Both the position numbers and the translations under genes were made by a program. A stretch of DNA of 12,062 nt, from positions 1 through 12,062 of the forward strand of contig DASTQL010000132.1 of the NCBI GenBank assembly GCA_035761805.1, written 5' to 3'. Of this stretch, positions 1 through 6,717 are shown in pieces. How positions within the stretch are numbered: position 1 is the first letter of the stretch; each line of letters begins with the position of its first letter. Source of the stretch: DASTQL01 sp035761805. GTDB taxonomy: Bacteria; Actinomycetota; Actinomycetes; Jiangellales; Jiangellaceae. The notes under the pieces are model-generated. The model did no database searches. It saw nothing but the letters and a program-made list of their open reading frames with translations, and was not told the origin of the DNA.

Positions 1-173
1 GCGGCGTCCAGGGACCACAGCGGCACACCGGCCACCCCGGCCAGCAGGTCGCTGATCCCGTCCAGGGCGTGGGCCACCGGGTGCGCGCACCCGGTGGCGG
101 CGCCGCCCGCGGCCTGCTCGGCCGGGCCCGCGGGGTTGGCGACGGAACCGGTCGGGCCGGAACCGTTGTCCAC
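1..173 (-). CDS. Partial N-terminus of a probable DUF222/HNH-type (13E12-repeat-like) protein
   Basis: Only the first 57 codons are present; the gene continues past the left edge. From a GTG at 173 the frame reads as a natural actinobacterial protein: a flexible Gly/Pro/Ala-rich start, then CAHPVAHALDGISDLL and a short AGVAGVPLWSLDAA segment. An HPV helix followed by a V-P-x-WS element resembles the N-terminus of DUF222 proteins, which often carry a C-terminal HNH nuclease domain and are multicopy in Nocardioidaceae and mycobacteria. Nuclease activity cannot be judged because that part is absent. An in-frame GTG at 200, with a GAGG about nine bases upstream, is an alternative start. The gene lies 175 bp downstream of, and co-directional with, the PadR gene. 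A perfect 7-bp inverted repeat surrounds the chosen start codon. The family call rests on short sequence memory and is moderate at best. Confidence 0.5.
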   Translation of the reverse strand, partial: MDNGSGPTGSVANPAGPAEQAAGGAATGCAHPVAHALDGISDLLAGVAGVPLWSLDA

Positions 174-181
174 CAACGGTT
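161..181. repeat. Perfect 7-bp inverted repeat around the start of the left-edge gene
   Basis: AACCGTT at 161-167 is mirrored exactly by AACGGTT at 175-181. The 7-base centre contains the GTG start codon at 171-173. The arms extend to 9 bp (GGAACCGTT) if one extra T in the right arm is allowed. It could be an operator or an RNA hairpin that hides the start codon. No matching regulator is visible. Confidence 0.45.
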
Positions 182-245
182 TCCGCCACCCGGCATGCAC
201 CGTGGGTCACCTCGCGACGGACCCGACCCAGAGGGCGGGGGCCGG

Positions 246-352
246 CGACCGGGGCCACCGGCGGCCACCGCCGGGCCATCACCAGGCCGGTCGGGTCACC
301 CCCAGGCACCGACGCCTGGTGAAGCCCCCACCAGGGTGGTGAACGTGGTCAA
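246..352 (-). repeat. Left copy of a diverged ~100-bp direct repeat flanking the 8.7-kb segment
   Basis: This stretch matches 8963-9050 in the same orientation. Shared in order are CGACCG, GGGCCACCG, the identical 13-mer GCCATCACCAGGC (275-287 here), CCAGGGTGGTG (331-341), and ACG-x-GGTCAA through 352. The final part differs from the right copy by one substitution and one inserted base. The left copy carries about 20 extra bases in the middle, which form the hairpin at 302-319. The last bases contain the PadR stop codon (TCA on the + strand, 349-351). Everything between 174 and 348 is otherwise non-coding as far as I can see. Confidence 0.5.
302..319 (-). terminator. Hairpin downstream of the PadR gene, possible terminator
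   Basis: CCAGGC at 302-307 pairs perfectly with GCCTGG at 314-319 across a 6-base loop, starting 30 bases past the PadR stop. A second small hairpin, CACCA/TGGTG with a 3-base loop, lies between them at 329-341. There is no T-tract, which is common for intrinsic terminators in GC-rich actinobacteria, so the terminator role is tentative. Confidence 0.35.
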
Positions 353-960
353 CCGCGGCCGCTCGTCGAAGGCGCGGGCCAGCCGAGCCGCCCGGCTCGC
401 AGGTCGTCGACCAGCCCCCGTACGTACGCGAGCTCGGTCGCGGCGAGCTCGCGCTGCAGCTCGGTCTCCACGAGGAACAGGCGCGGCAGGAACGTGCGCC
501 CCTGAGCGACGTCGGCGTCGAAGGCCGCGAGTCTCTCCTCCAGACGTGTCACCCGGGTGGCCAGCGCCTCCAGGACCTCGTCGGGGGCGAGGCTGGGCAG
601 GAAGGCCAGGGCCGCGGGGAGCTCGGGGTATTCCTGCGCCGGGGCCGAGAGCATGGTCCGCAGCCACTCGCGCAGGGTCGCGCGCCCCTCGGGGGTGATC
701 CGGTACGTCGTCCGTTCGGGTCGGTTGGACGGCCGGCTGGTCGACTCCACCACGACGAGGCCGTCCCGGACGAGCCGCTGGACCGTCTGGTAGACGCTGT
801 TCCGCTGCGTCACGTTGACGACGTCGTCCTTGTGCCGCTCCTTGATCAGCTGCTGCATCCGGTACGCGTGCATCGGTTCCTCGCCGAGCATCGACAGCAC
901 CGCCATCGCGAGGACGGAGCGGCGCGGCGTCGGCACGCGCCGAGGGTAGTGGGTTGCCAC
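349..960 (-). CDS. PadR-family transcriptional regulator
   Basis: This is a probable ligand-responsive repressor of the divergent monooxygenase gene. Numbered from the chosen GTG at 960 (203 aa), residues about 15-95 form the PadR winged helix: a helix with SVLAMAVLSMLGEEPMHAYRM, the recognition region NSVYQTVQRLVRDGLV, and the wing ending RTTYRITPEGR. Residues about 100-195 are the helical C-terminal dimerisation domain, with a coiled-coil-like stretch VTRLEERLAAFDADV. This is the normal two-domain length for the family. The GTG at 960 is preceded at 8 bases by GAGG (969-972). An upstream ATG at 984 would give 211 aa but has no visible ribosome binding site and leaves only 3 bp to the monooxygenase ATG. 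PadR proteins commonly regulate themselves and a divergent neighbour. The family call is secure; the target is inferred from position. Confidence 0.88.
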   Translation of the reverse strand: MATHYPRRVPTPRRSVLAMAVLSMLGEEPMHAYRMQQLIKERHKDDVVNVTQRNSVYQTVQRLVRDGLVVVESTSRPSNRPERTTYRITPEGRATLREWLRTMLSAPAQEYPELPAALAFLPSLAPDEVLEALATRVTRLEERLAAFDADVAQGRTFLPRLFLVETELQRELAATELAYVRGLVDDLRAGRLGWPAPSTSGRG

Positions 961-981
961 TCTAGTCACCTCATGTATAGT
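954..981 (+). promoter_or_regulatory. Promoter of the FAD monooxygenase gene (leaderless start predicted)
   Basis: A -35 element TTGCCA (954-959) and a -10 element TATAGT (976-981) are separated by 16 bp. Six bases then lead to the A of the ATG at 988, where transcription is expected to begin, and there is no Shine-Dalgarno sequence before that ATG. This implies a leaderless mRNA. The -35 box overlaps the PadR GTG start (958-960). On the minus strand TATACA (979-974) overlaps the same -10 region. Confidence 0.6.
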
Positions 982-989
982 CATAGCAT
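973..989. promoter_or_regulatory. Candidate PadR operator
   Basis: The AT-rich start region contains ATGT (973-976) and GCAT (986-989) separated by 9 bases. This is close to the inverted ATGT-N8-ACAT arrangement known for several PadR operators. The site would cover the -10 box and start point of the monooxygenase promoter. The match is imperfect and short, so this is a candidate only. Confidence 0.3.
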
Positions 990-2199
990 GGATAACAGAG
1001 TCCTCGTCATCGGCGGCGGCATCGCCGGCCCCGTCACCGCCGTCGCGCTGCTGCAGGCCGGGCTGCAGCCCGTCCTCTACGAGGCGTACGGCAGGGGGTC
1101 GGACGGCGTCGGCGCCTTCCTGACGCTGGCCGTCAACGGCATCGACGCGCTGGGAGCCGTCGGTCTGCGTGAGCCCGTCGAGCGGCTGGGCATGGAGACG
1201 CCCGGCATGACCATGGTCAGCGGGCGTGGCAAGCACCTGGGGACGCTTCCCATGCAGGCGCGCACCGTCTCACGGAGCGAGCTCTACCAGGTGCTCCGTG
1301 ACGAAGCGGTTCGCCGAGGGGTGGTCATCGAGTACGGCAAGCGGCTCGTCGACGCGGAGACGACCGACAGCGGCGTGCGCGCGGTCTTCAGTGATGGCAC
1401 CTCGGCCGATGGCGACGTGCTGGTCGGTGCCGACGGGCTGCGCTCACGGACGCGCAGCATCATCGACCCCGGGGCACCCGCCGCCCGGCACATCGGGCTG
1501 CTCAACACCGGTGGCTACGCCCGCGGGTTGCGGCTTCCCGGTGACCCGGGCGTGGCCCACTTCGTCTTCGGCCGGCGGTGCTTCTTCGGCTACTTCATCC
1601 ACCCGGGCGACGACGTCTGGTGGTTCGCCAACCCGCCGAGCCGGCGCGAGCCGACGCGTGAGCAGCTGCTGGCCATCGCGTCCGAGCAGTGGCGCGCCCG
1701 ACTGGTGGACCTCTTCGCCGACGACCAGGGCCCGATGCTCGACATCATCGCCGCCACCGACGAGATCTTCCCGGGCTGGAACACCTACGACTTCCCGAGC
1801 GTCCCGCGCTGGCACGACGACCGGATGGTCATCATCGGTGACGCCGTGCACGCCACCTCGCCGTCCTCCGGCCAAGGTGCGTCGCTCGCGATCGAGGACG
1901 CCGTCCTCCTGGCCATGTGCCTTCGTGACCACACCGACTCGCCGGCTGCGTTCCGTACGTTCGAGGCACTGCGGCGCGATCGGGTGGAACGGGTTGTCAA
2001 GCACGGCAAGCGCAGCGGCGACGGCAAGGCCGACGGCCCGGTCAAAGCGAGGATCCGCGACCTGGTCCTTCCGGCCTTGGTGCGGCGGATGACCGCCAAG
2101 GGCAGCCTCGACTGGATGTTCGACTACCGCATCGACTGGGACGCCTCGGTCTCCGAGGCCGGGTCTGCGACGACCGTGCGGGCAGGTGGACGGCACTGA
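988..2199 (+). CDS. Class A FAD-dependent monooxygenase (UbiH/TetX-like superfamily)
   Basis: Predicted single-component flavoprotein hydroxylase that uses NAD(P)H and O2 to hydroxylate an aromatic or polyketide-like substrate. From the ATG at 988 it is 403 aa, the usual size. The three signature motifs are present: the dinucleotide fold VLVIGGGIAG (G9, G11, G14) with E32 for the FAD ribose, the DG motif VLVGADGLRSRTRS (D149-G150), and the GD motif VIIGDAVHATSPSSGQGAS (G284-D285). The C-terminus is helical (about 310-385) with no thioredoxin-like extension. The general layout resembles tetracycline-inactivating and salicylate-hydroxylase-like enzymes, but nothing visible fixes the substrate. 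Divergence from a PadR gene suggests induction by a small aromatic or drug-like ligand. The last 76 bp overlap the convergent gene. The reading frame extends upstream to 832, but that part is antisense to PadR; the promoter and domain start favour 988. Confidence 0.88.
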   Translation: MDNRVLVIGGGIAGPVTAVALLQAGLQPVLYEAYGRGSDGVGAFLTLAVNGIDALGAVGLREPVERLGMETPGMTMVSGRGKHLGTLPMQARTVSRSELYQVLRDEAVRRGVVIEYGKRLVDAETTDSGVRAVFSDGTSADGDVLVGADGLRSRTRSIIDPGAPAARHIGLLNTGGYARGLRLPGDPGVAHFVFGRRCFFGYFIHPGDDVWWFANPPSRREPTREQLLAIASEQWRARLVDLFADDQGPMLDIIAATDEIFPGWNTYDFPSVPRWHDDRMVIIGDAVHATSPSSGQGASLAIEDAVLLAMCLRDHTDSPAAFRTFEALRRDRVERVVKHGKRSGDGKADGPVKARIRDLVLPALVRRMTAKGSLDWMFDYRIDWDASVSEAGSATTVRAGGRH

Positions 2200-3341
2200 C
2201 CCGAGGACCAGGACACGGCAAGCCGCGCGGCCGACCGCGCGCTCGCGAAGGAGACCTCGCTGAGCGGGCCCGGTGCCGCGACCATGTCACCGGCGAGGAA
2301 GACGCCTTCGCCGCGCTCCACCGCCGGGCGGTCCCGCCACGTCCGGCCGGGCAGGTCGAGCGCCCCCGAGCGCCCGTTGCTCACCGAGTGCCGCCGCCAT
2401 GTCGCCCGCTCCTGCCAGCCCGGAAGGGCGAGGTCGACGAGCCGCTCCACCCGACGCCGACCCGAGGCGACGGCTTCGTCGGGTCGTAGCGGCAGCTGGA
2501 CCTGGACCAGCGACTCCCCGGGCGGCGCCAGCGTCGGGTCGGGAGCGGTGAACCGCTCGAGCCACCCCGCTTCGTCCAGGTCGCAGACGACGAAGGCGTC
2601 CCGTCTGGACCCGCGTACGGCGACGTCGAGGAGCACCGTACGGCCGCTGGGGACCCCCGACAGCGAGTCGTCGTCCAGCAGCCGTCGGGCCGCCTCGAGG
2701 CTGGTGGCGACGACGACCGGTGCCGGGGGCAGGGCCAGCACCCGCGACCCCGTACGGATGTCGACACCGAGCGCCCGGGCGTGTGCCGCCAGCCGGGCGA
2801 TCAGGCCGTTCCAGCCTCCGACGACGTACGTGGCCGGTGGGGGCACCGCGTACACCCGGCGCATGCGTGCGGCGACGAAGGCCGCCGACAAACGGCCCGG
2901 GTCGACGTCGAAGGTCGCCACGCCCATCAGCCCGGCCGCGGCCGCAGCCGTATCCTCCCCGCACCGGCTCTCCACCCACGTACGGAAGTCGACGTCCACC
3001 GGCGCAGGGGTCGAGCGGTCGAGCAGCAGGCGGAGCACACCGATCGGGGGCAGGCGGCGCAGGCGTCCATGATGCCGGAACCGGAAGCGGCCCAGCTCGC
3101 GGACCGGGACCCCCGTCGCCTCGCCGACCAGTCGCCGCTCCTGCAGCCACGCCCACCACGGCCCGTCCGCGTAGAGGACGTGCGGGCCCTGGTGCGCCAC
3201 GTACGGGTGGTGGGTAGCGCGGGCGCGGCCGCCCAGCTCCCCGTGAGCCTCGTGCAGCACCACGCGAGCGCCCGCCTCGGCAGTGGAGATGGCCGCGACG
3301 AGGCCCGCGAAGCCTCCGCCGATCACCGTGATCGTCGTCAT
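2124..3341 (-). CDS. FAD-dependent oxidoreductase, amine-oxidase/phytoene-desaturase-like
   Basis: Predicted 405-aa flavoprotein of unknown substrate. The N-terminal FAD motif is ITVIGGGFAGLVAA (G8, G10, G13), followed by E31 and the LGGRAR element (36-41) typical of the flavin amine oxidase and carotenoid desaturase superfamily. The C-terminal FAD motif is GVFLAGDMVAAPGPLSEVSFASAR (346-369, with G351-D352). The middle (about 110-320) is the substrate domain, with a TYVVGGWNGLIARLAAHA segment like that of desaturase relatives. After residue 376 a tail of about 29 residues with no family character is read antisense through the end of the convergent monooxygenase gene. The ATG lacks a good Shine-Dalgarno sequence and follows the upstream oxidase stop by 36 bp in the same frame, so it is probably translated with that gene. 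Superfamily confident; function unknown. Confidence 0.78.
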   Translation of the reverse strand: MTTITVIGGGFAGLVAAISTAEAGARVVLHEAHGELGGRARATHHPYVAHQGPHVLYADGPWWAWLQERRLVGEATGVPVRELGRFRFRHHGRLRRLPPIGVLRLLLDRSTPAPVDVDFRTWVESRCGEDTAAAAAGLMGVATFDVDPGRLSAAFVAARMRRVYAVPPPATYVVGGWNGLIARLAAHARALGVDIRTGSRVLALPPAPVVVATSLEAARRLLDDDSLSGVPSGRTVLLDVAVRGSRRDAFVVCDLDEAGWLERFTAPDPTLAPPGESLVQVQLPLRPDEAVASGRRRVERLVDLALPGWQERATWRRHSVSNGRSGALDLPGRTWRDRPAVERGEGVFLAGDMVAAPGPLSEVSFASARSAARLAVSWSSGQCRPPARTVVADPASETEASQSMR

Positions 3342-3377
3342 GCAGGGAGGACGGGACAGCCGCCGCCCGTGTGACGG

Positions 3378-4718
3378 TCAGGCCGGCAGGATGTTCTGGT
3401 TCCCGCGGAAGACGTTCTCCGGGTCGTACTCGGCCTTGACGTGCTGCAGCCTGGCGTAGACCTCGTCGCCGAAGGCCGCCCGCACCCGGTCCTGACCCTC
3501 GCCGCCGATGTAGTTGAGGTAGACACCGCCGCTGGTGAAGGGGGCGATGTCCCTGCGGAAGCGGCGCACCCAGGCGATGTTGGCCTCGGCCTCCTCGGGC
3601 CTCTCCCACACGGCGAAGGGGTGGGTGACCCAGGGTGTCTGCCGGTGCGAGAGCGGCGTCTCCCCGTCCGCCAGGTGCGCGATGGCACCTCCCCACGGGA
3701 AGAGCACCTGCTGCACGAGCGGGGAGGGCCGCTCGGTGCCCGCACGAAGGAACACGTCGAGCGCTTCGTCCTCGAAGGCGTCGTGGTAGTCGGCGCTCCA
3801 GTAGTGGTGGTAGCCGGGAGGGTCGGTCAGGTCCTGCTGGAACTGCGTGTACGGCTGGACCGCCACGAAGTCGAGCGGCGGAGGCTCGGGCGTGAAGACC
3901 GGCGCGAGCAGCTCCCTGCCCTCGTCGGGATCACCGGCATGGCAGACGACCACCCCGAGCAGGGTGCGGCCCTGGTACTCGGCGGGGACGGTCTCGTCTC
4001 CGCTGATCACCACCAGGCCGCCACCGAGGGCCTCGGGGGCGTCGGCCATCAGGTCCCGGTAGGCCCGGGCGACGTCGGTAGCGACACCGTCGTCCGCGCC
4101 GTCCACCGGCCAGGCGGCCAGACCGCAGAGGATCTCCGGCCCGAGCCGGTGCAGGCGGAACTCGAATGCGGTGGCGACGCCGAAGTTGCCACCACCGCCG
4201 TGCAGGGCCCAGAACAGCTCGGGGTTCTCCGACTCGGAGGCCCGCACCTCCTGCCCGGACGCCGTCACCAGGTCCACGGCGATGAGGTTGTCGCAGGCGA
4301 GACCGAAGGTCCTGGCCGCCCACCCGTCACCACCGCCGAGGGTGTAGCCGGCAACGCCCGTGGAGGTCGCGCGTCCACCGGTGACCGCGAGGCCGTGCGC
4401 CTGCGTCGCGGCGTCGATCTGGCCCCAGTTCGCCCCCGATCCGACCCTCATCGTCCGCCGCTCGGGGTCGACCTCGACCTGGTCCATCGGCCGGACGTCG
4501 ATGACCAGCCCCCCGTCGTTGGTGGACAGGCCCGAGACCGAGTGGCCACCTGACCGTACGGCGACGTCCATTCCCCTCGTACGGGCGTGGGCAAGCGCCT
4601 CGGCGACGTCGGCTGGTGACGCGCACTGCGCGATCACGGCGGGGCGCCGGTCGATCATGCGGTTGAACAGCGCCCGGGCCTCGTCGTAGCCGGCGTCCGT
4701 GGGTTCGAGGGTCTGCAA
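3378..4718 (-). CDS. Berberine-bridge-type FAD-binding oxidase (6-hydroxynicotine-oxidase-like)
   Basis: Predicted soluble flavin oxidase of the VAO/PCMH fold that oxidises alcohols or C-N bonds in small molecules while reducing O2. It is 446 aa from a TTG at 4718, chosen because GGAGG (4727-4723) precedes it and because sequence further upstream is low-complexity His/Gly/Arg. The PCMH domain spans about 20-200: AVRSGGHSVSG contains H59, the expected 8-alpha-histidyl FAD attachment site, then GGRATSTGVAGYTLGGGDGW (114-133). The Cys used for second covalent attachment in bicovalent family members appears to be Ala117 by eye alignment, so attachment is probably through His only. The C-terminal BBE element is FTSGGVYLNYIGGEG and YDPENVFRGNQNI. 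The gene lies 94 bp after the AAC(2') stop and 36 bp before the next oxidoreductase, suggesting one minus-strand unit. Substrate unknown. Confidence 0.87.
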   Translation of the reverse strand: MQTLEPTDAGYDEARALFNRMIDRRPAVIAQCASPADVAEALAHARTRGMDVAVRSGGHSVSGLSTNDGGLVIDVRPMDQVEVDPERRTMRVGSGANWGQIDAATQAHGLAVTGGRATSTGVAGYTLGGGDGWAARTFGLACDNLIAVDLVTASGQEVRASESENPELFWALHGGGGNFGVATAFEFRLHRLGPEILCGLAAWPVDGADDGVATDVARAYRDLMADAPEALGGGLVVISGDETVPAEYQGRTLLGVVVCHAGDPDEGRELLAPVFTPEPPPLDFVAVQPYTQFQQDLTDPPGYHHYWSADYHDAFEDEALDVFLRAGTERPSPLVQQVLFPWGGAIAHLADGETPLSHRQTPWVTHPFAVWERPEEAEANIAWVRRFRRDIAPFTSGGVYLNYIGGEGQDRVRAAFGDEVYARLQHVKAEYDPENVFRGNQNILPA

Positions 4719-4812
4719 GGGTCCTCCGTGGTGGTGTGGTCGGCCCCCGTGGTTCCTGTCGAAGGTCGTCGTGCTCCGCGGGCCTGTCAAGGAGGCGGGC
4801 GATGTCCCCCGG

Positions 4813-5358
4813 TCACCAGACGTCGCCGTCCCGCCAGTCGCAAGTGAGCTGGCCGTCCAGGTCCAGCACGGCGGTGACCGGGAGCACGTACAGGGCGCCG
4901 TCCTCGTCCTCGGTGCGCCGGATGCCGTCGGGTGTGAGCGCGGAGGACGGTCCGCGCCACAGCTGCCAGCCGCGGTGGGCGTAGAAGGCCGCCGCCTCGT
5001 CGGTCGCGCCCAGGGCGCCGAGGTCGTAGGCGCGCCGGATGACTCGCTCGAGGGCCTCCATGACGGCGGCGCCGAAGCCGCGCCCCTGGCGGTCCCGGCG
5101 AACTCCCACCCCCTCGACGTACCCGGTGCGCAACGCCCGGCCGGCGTGGAGCAGCCGGCGCTGGATCACCGAGCCGTGCCCGACGACCTCGGAGCCGTCC
5201 CACACGAGCGCGTGCATCCCGCCGAGCGAGTGCTCCCAGTCTGCGTCGAGGAAGTCCCCGTCGAAGACGTCGACGAGCAGGGCTCTGGCAGCCCCCAGGA
5301 CTTCGGGGTCGAGGTCAGCGGTGTGCTCGAGCTGGACGTGGGCCACGGGGGCCATCAT
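4813..5358 (-). CDS. aac(2')-I: Aminoglycoside 2'-N-acetyltransferase, AAC(2')-I family
   Basis: Predicted cytosolic GNAT enzyme that transfers acetyl from acetyl-CoA to the 2'-amino group of aminoglycosides such as gentamicin, tobramycin and kanamycin B, or to an unidentified cell metabolite. The 181-residue length from the ATG at 5358 equals that I recall for the mycobacterial enzyme. Recognisable family stretches are DADWEHSLGGMHALVW (38-53), HGSVIQRRLLHAGRALRTGYVEG (61-83, including E82), the acetyl-CoA motif QGRGFG (91-96), FYAHRGWQLWRGPSSALTPDG, and the hallmark C-terminus CDWRDGDVW. In the known structure the last part contributes substrate contacts. The frame extends upstream to 5475, but that part has no domain character. 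A second ATG follows immediately at 5355. It is divergent from the Eis-like gene across 82 bp in which I see no convincing promoter boxes. Family call strong; actual resistance not shown. Confidence 0.93.
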   Translation of the reverse strand: MMAPVAHVQLEHTADLDPEVLGAARALLVDVFDGDFLDADWEHSLGGMHALVWDGSEVVGHGSVIQRRLLHAGRALRTGYVEGVGVRRDRQGRGFGAAVMEALERVIRRAYDLGALGATDEAAAFYAHRGWQLWRGPSSALTPDGIRRTEDEDGALYVLPVTAVLDLDGQLTCDWRDGDVW

Positions 5359-5440
5359 CGCCCGCTGCTCGGCGTCGAGCTCGTGCCGATGCGGTGGAAC
5401 CCGCTGGCTGCGCTGGTCCACCGTCTGGTACCCACGAGCC

Positions 5441-6697
5441 GTGACGATCGAGTACGGGCCGTTGGCCCCAGACACCTCCGCCGCCTTGCGCGACCTGGAG
5501 GCGATCTCGTTCCACTTCAGCTACCAGGACGAGGAGTGGGCGCGCGAGAGCGATGCGCTCGAGGTCGAGCGGAGCGAGGTCGCCCGTGAGGGAGGCCAGG
5601 TCGTCGGGCACACCTCCGCGTACTCGATGCAGATAGCCGTACCGGGGGCGGCCGCGACGCCGGTCGCGGGCGTCACCTGGGTGTCGGTGGCGCTGACCCA
5701 CCGGCGTCGCGGCGTGATGCGGGAGCTGATGTTGCGCCAGCTGACGGGGCTGCACGAGCAGCAGCGCGAAGCGTTCGCGGCGCTGTGGGCGTCCGAGGCC
5801 GCGATCTACGGCCGCTTCGGCTACGGCCTCGCGTCGCGCAAGGCCTCGGTGGCCGTGCCGCGGCACCACGGCGCCCTGCGCGAGCTCCGTACGGTCGGCG
5901 GATGGGCCGAGGCCGAGTCCTTCTCCCTGGTCGCCGGCCCGGTCGACGACGAGGCACGGGCCGACTGCCTGGCGATCTACGACCGCGTGTGGGAGCAGCG
6001 CCCGGGGATGCTCGCTCGCGACGCGGCGTTCGTCGAGGCTCTCACGGCGGACCTGCCACGCGACCGCCGCGGAGCCTCGCCCCTGCACAGCCTCCGGGTG
6101 CGGGACGCCGGCGGGACCACCCGCGCGTATGCGTGGTACCGCACCAAGCAGAGCTGGGAGCCGCCCCTCGGGCCCAGCGGACAGACCATGGTCATCGAGG
6201 TCCTGGCCGAGTCGCCCGCCGCCCACAGGGCCCTGCTCGCCACGCTCGTCGACCTCGACCTGATGGGTACGGCGTCGTTCGACAGCCTGCCGGTCGACGA
6301 CCCGCTGCTCGTCCTGCTGCACGACCCGCGCCGTTCGCCTGCCCAGGTCGTCGATCAGCTGCACGTGCGGCTGGTCGACCTGCCGCGGGCACTGGTGCTC
6401 CGTACGTACGCGGCGGAGGTCGACGTGGTCCTGGGGGTCGAGGACACGGCCTGCCCGTGGAACGCAGGGCGATGGCGCCTGTCCGCGGGGCCGTCAGGTG
6501 CGGTCTGCGAGCCGACGACCGATCCTGCCGACGTGGCGCTCGACATCCGGGAGCTGGGAGCGGCGTTCCTCGGCGATCGGACGCTGGTGCCGGCGCAGCG
6601 TGCGGGTCTCGTCGTCGAGCACCGCCGCGGCGCAGTGGCTGCGTTGTCGCGCGCCACGACCTGGGACGTCGCCCCGTGGTGCGACCGGATCTTCTGA
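5441..6697 (+). CDS. eis: Eis-like GNAT N-acetyltransferase
   Basis: Predicted 418-aa three-domain acetyltransferase like mycobacterial Eis, a hexamer that acetylates aminoglycosides at several amines and also protein or polyamine lysines. The GTG at 5441 aligns with the family start; the frame is open to 5039, but that part is antisense to aac(2'). The first GNAT domain (about 1-140) has the acetyl-CoA loop THRRRGVMRELM (86-97) and IYGRFGYG (122-129). Its Tyr123 corresponds to the catalytic Tyr126 of the M. tuberculosis protein. A second GNAT-like domain (about 155-290) and an SCP2-like domain (about 295-418) follow. The protein ends in Phe, as Eis does, where the terminal carboxylate takes part in catalysis. 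The Shine-Dalgarno sequence is weak. It begins a four-gene plus-strand run. The mycobacterial gene is under WhiB7 control; no such promoter is obvious here. Confidence 0.9.
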   Translation: MTIEYGPLAPDTSAALRDLEAISFHFSYQDEEWARESDALEVERSEVAREGGQVVGHTSAYSMQIAVPGAAATPVAGVTWVSVALTHRRRGVMRELMLRQLTGLHEQQREAFAALWASEAAIYGRFGYGLASRKASVAVPRHHGALRELRTVGGWAEAESFSLVAGPVDDEARADCLAIYDRVWEQRPGMLARDAAFVEALTADLPRDRRGASPLHSLRVRDAGGTTRAYAWYRTKQSWEPPLGPSGQTMVIEVLAESPAAHRALLATLVDLDLMGTASFDSLPVDDPLLVLLHDPRRSPAQVVDQLHVRLVDLPRALVLRTYAAEVDVVLGVEDTACPWNAGRWRLSAGPSGAVCEPTTDPADVALDIRELGAAFLGDRTLVPAQRAGLVVEHRRGAVAALSRATTWDVAPWCDRIF

Positions 6698-6704
6698 CCA
6701 CCCC

Positions 6705-6710
6705 GAGGAG
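6705..6710 (+). promoter_or_regulatory. Ribosome binding site of the DUF1801 gene
   Basis: GAGGAG lies 7 bases before the GTG at 6718. It fixes this start within a frame that is open from 5785. Confidence 0.7.
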
Positions 6711-6717
6711 AGCGCTC

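Noticed and set aside
1226..2196. Long frames on both strands across the monooxygenase gene
   Set aside because: Compositionally biased translations rich in Ser/Thr/Arg or Val/Gly, typical of shifted frames in high-GC DNA; the 988-2199 frame carries all family motifs.
2287..3696. Long minus-strand frame of 469 codons overlapping the FAD oxidoreductase and BBE genes
   Set aside because: Arg/Gly/Pro-rich low-complexity translation with no motif; it is the out-of-frame shadow of two genes with clear flavin motifs.
4785..4790. Perfect -35-like TTGACA on the minus strand upstream of the BBE oxidase
   Set aside because: No acceptable -10 element lies 16-18 bases further on (the best is GACCTT), so a promoter is not supported.
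5039..5440. N-terminal extension of the Eis-like frame
   Set aside because: It is antisense to the AAC(2')-I gene and has no domain character; the Eis fold starts right after the GTG at 5441.
5785..6717. Upstream extension of the DUF1801 frame inside the Eis-like gene
   Set aside because: The extension is a Gly/Arg/Pro shadow of Eis; GAGGAG at 6705-6710 and the domain start place initiation at 6718.
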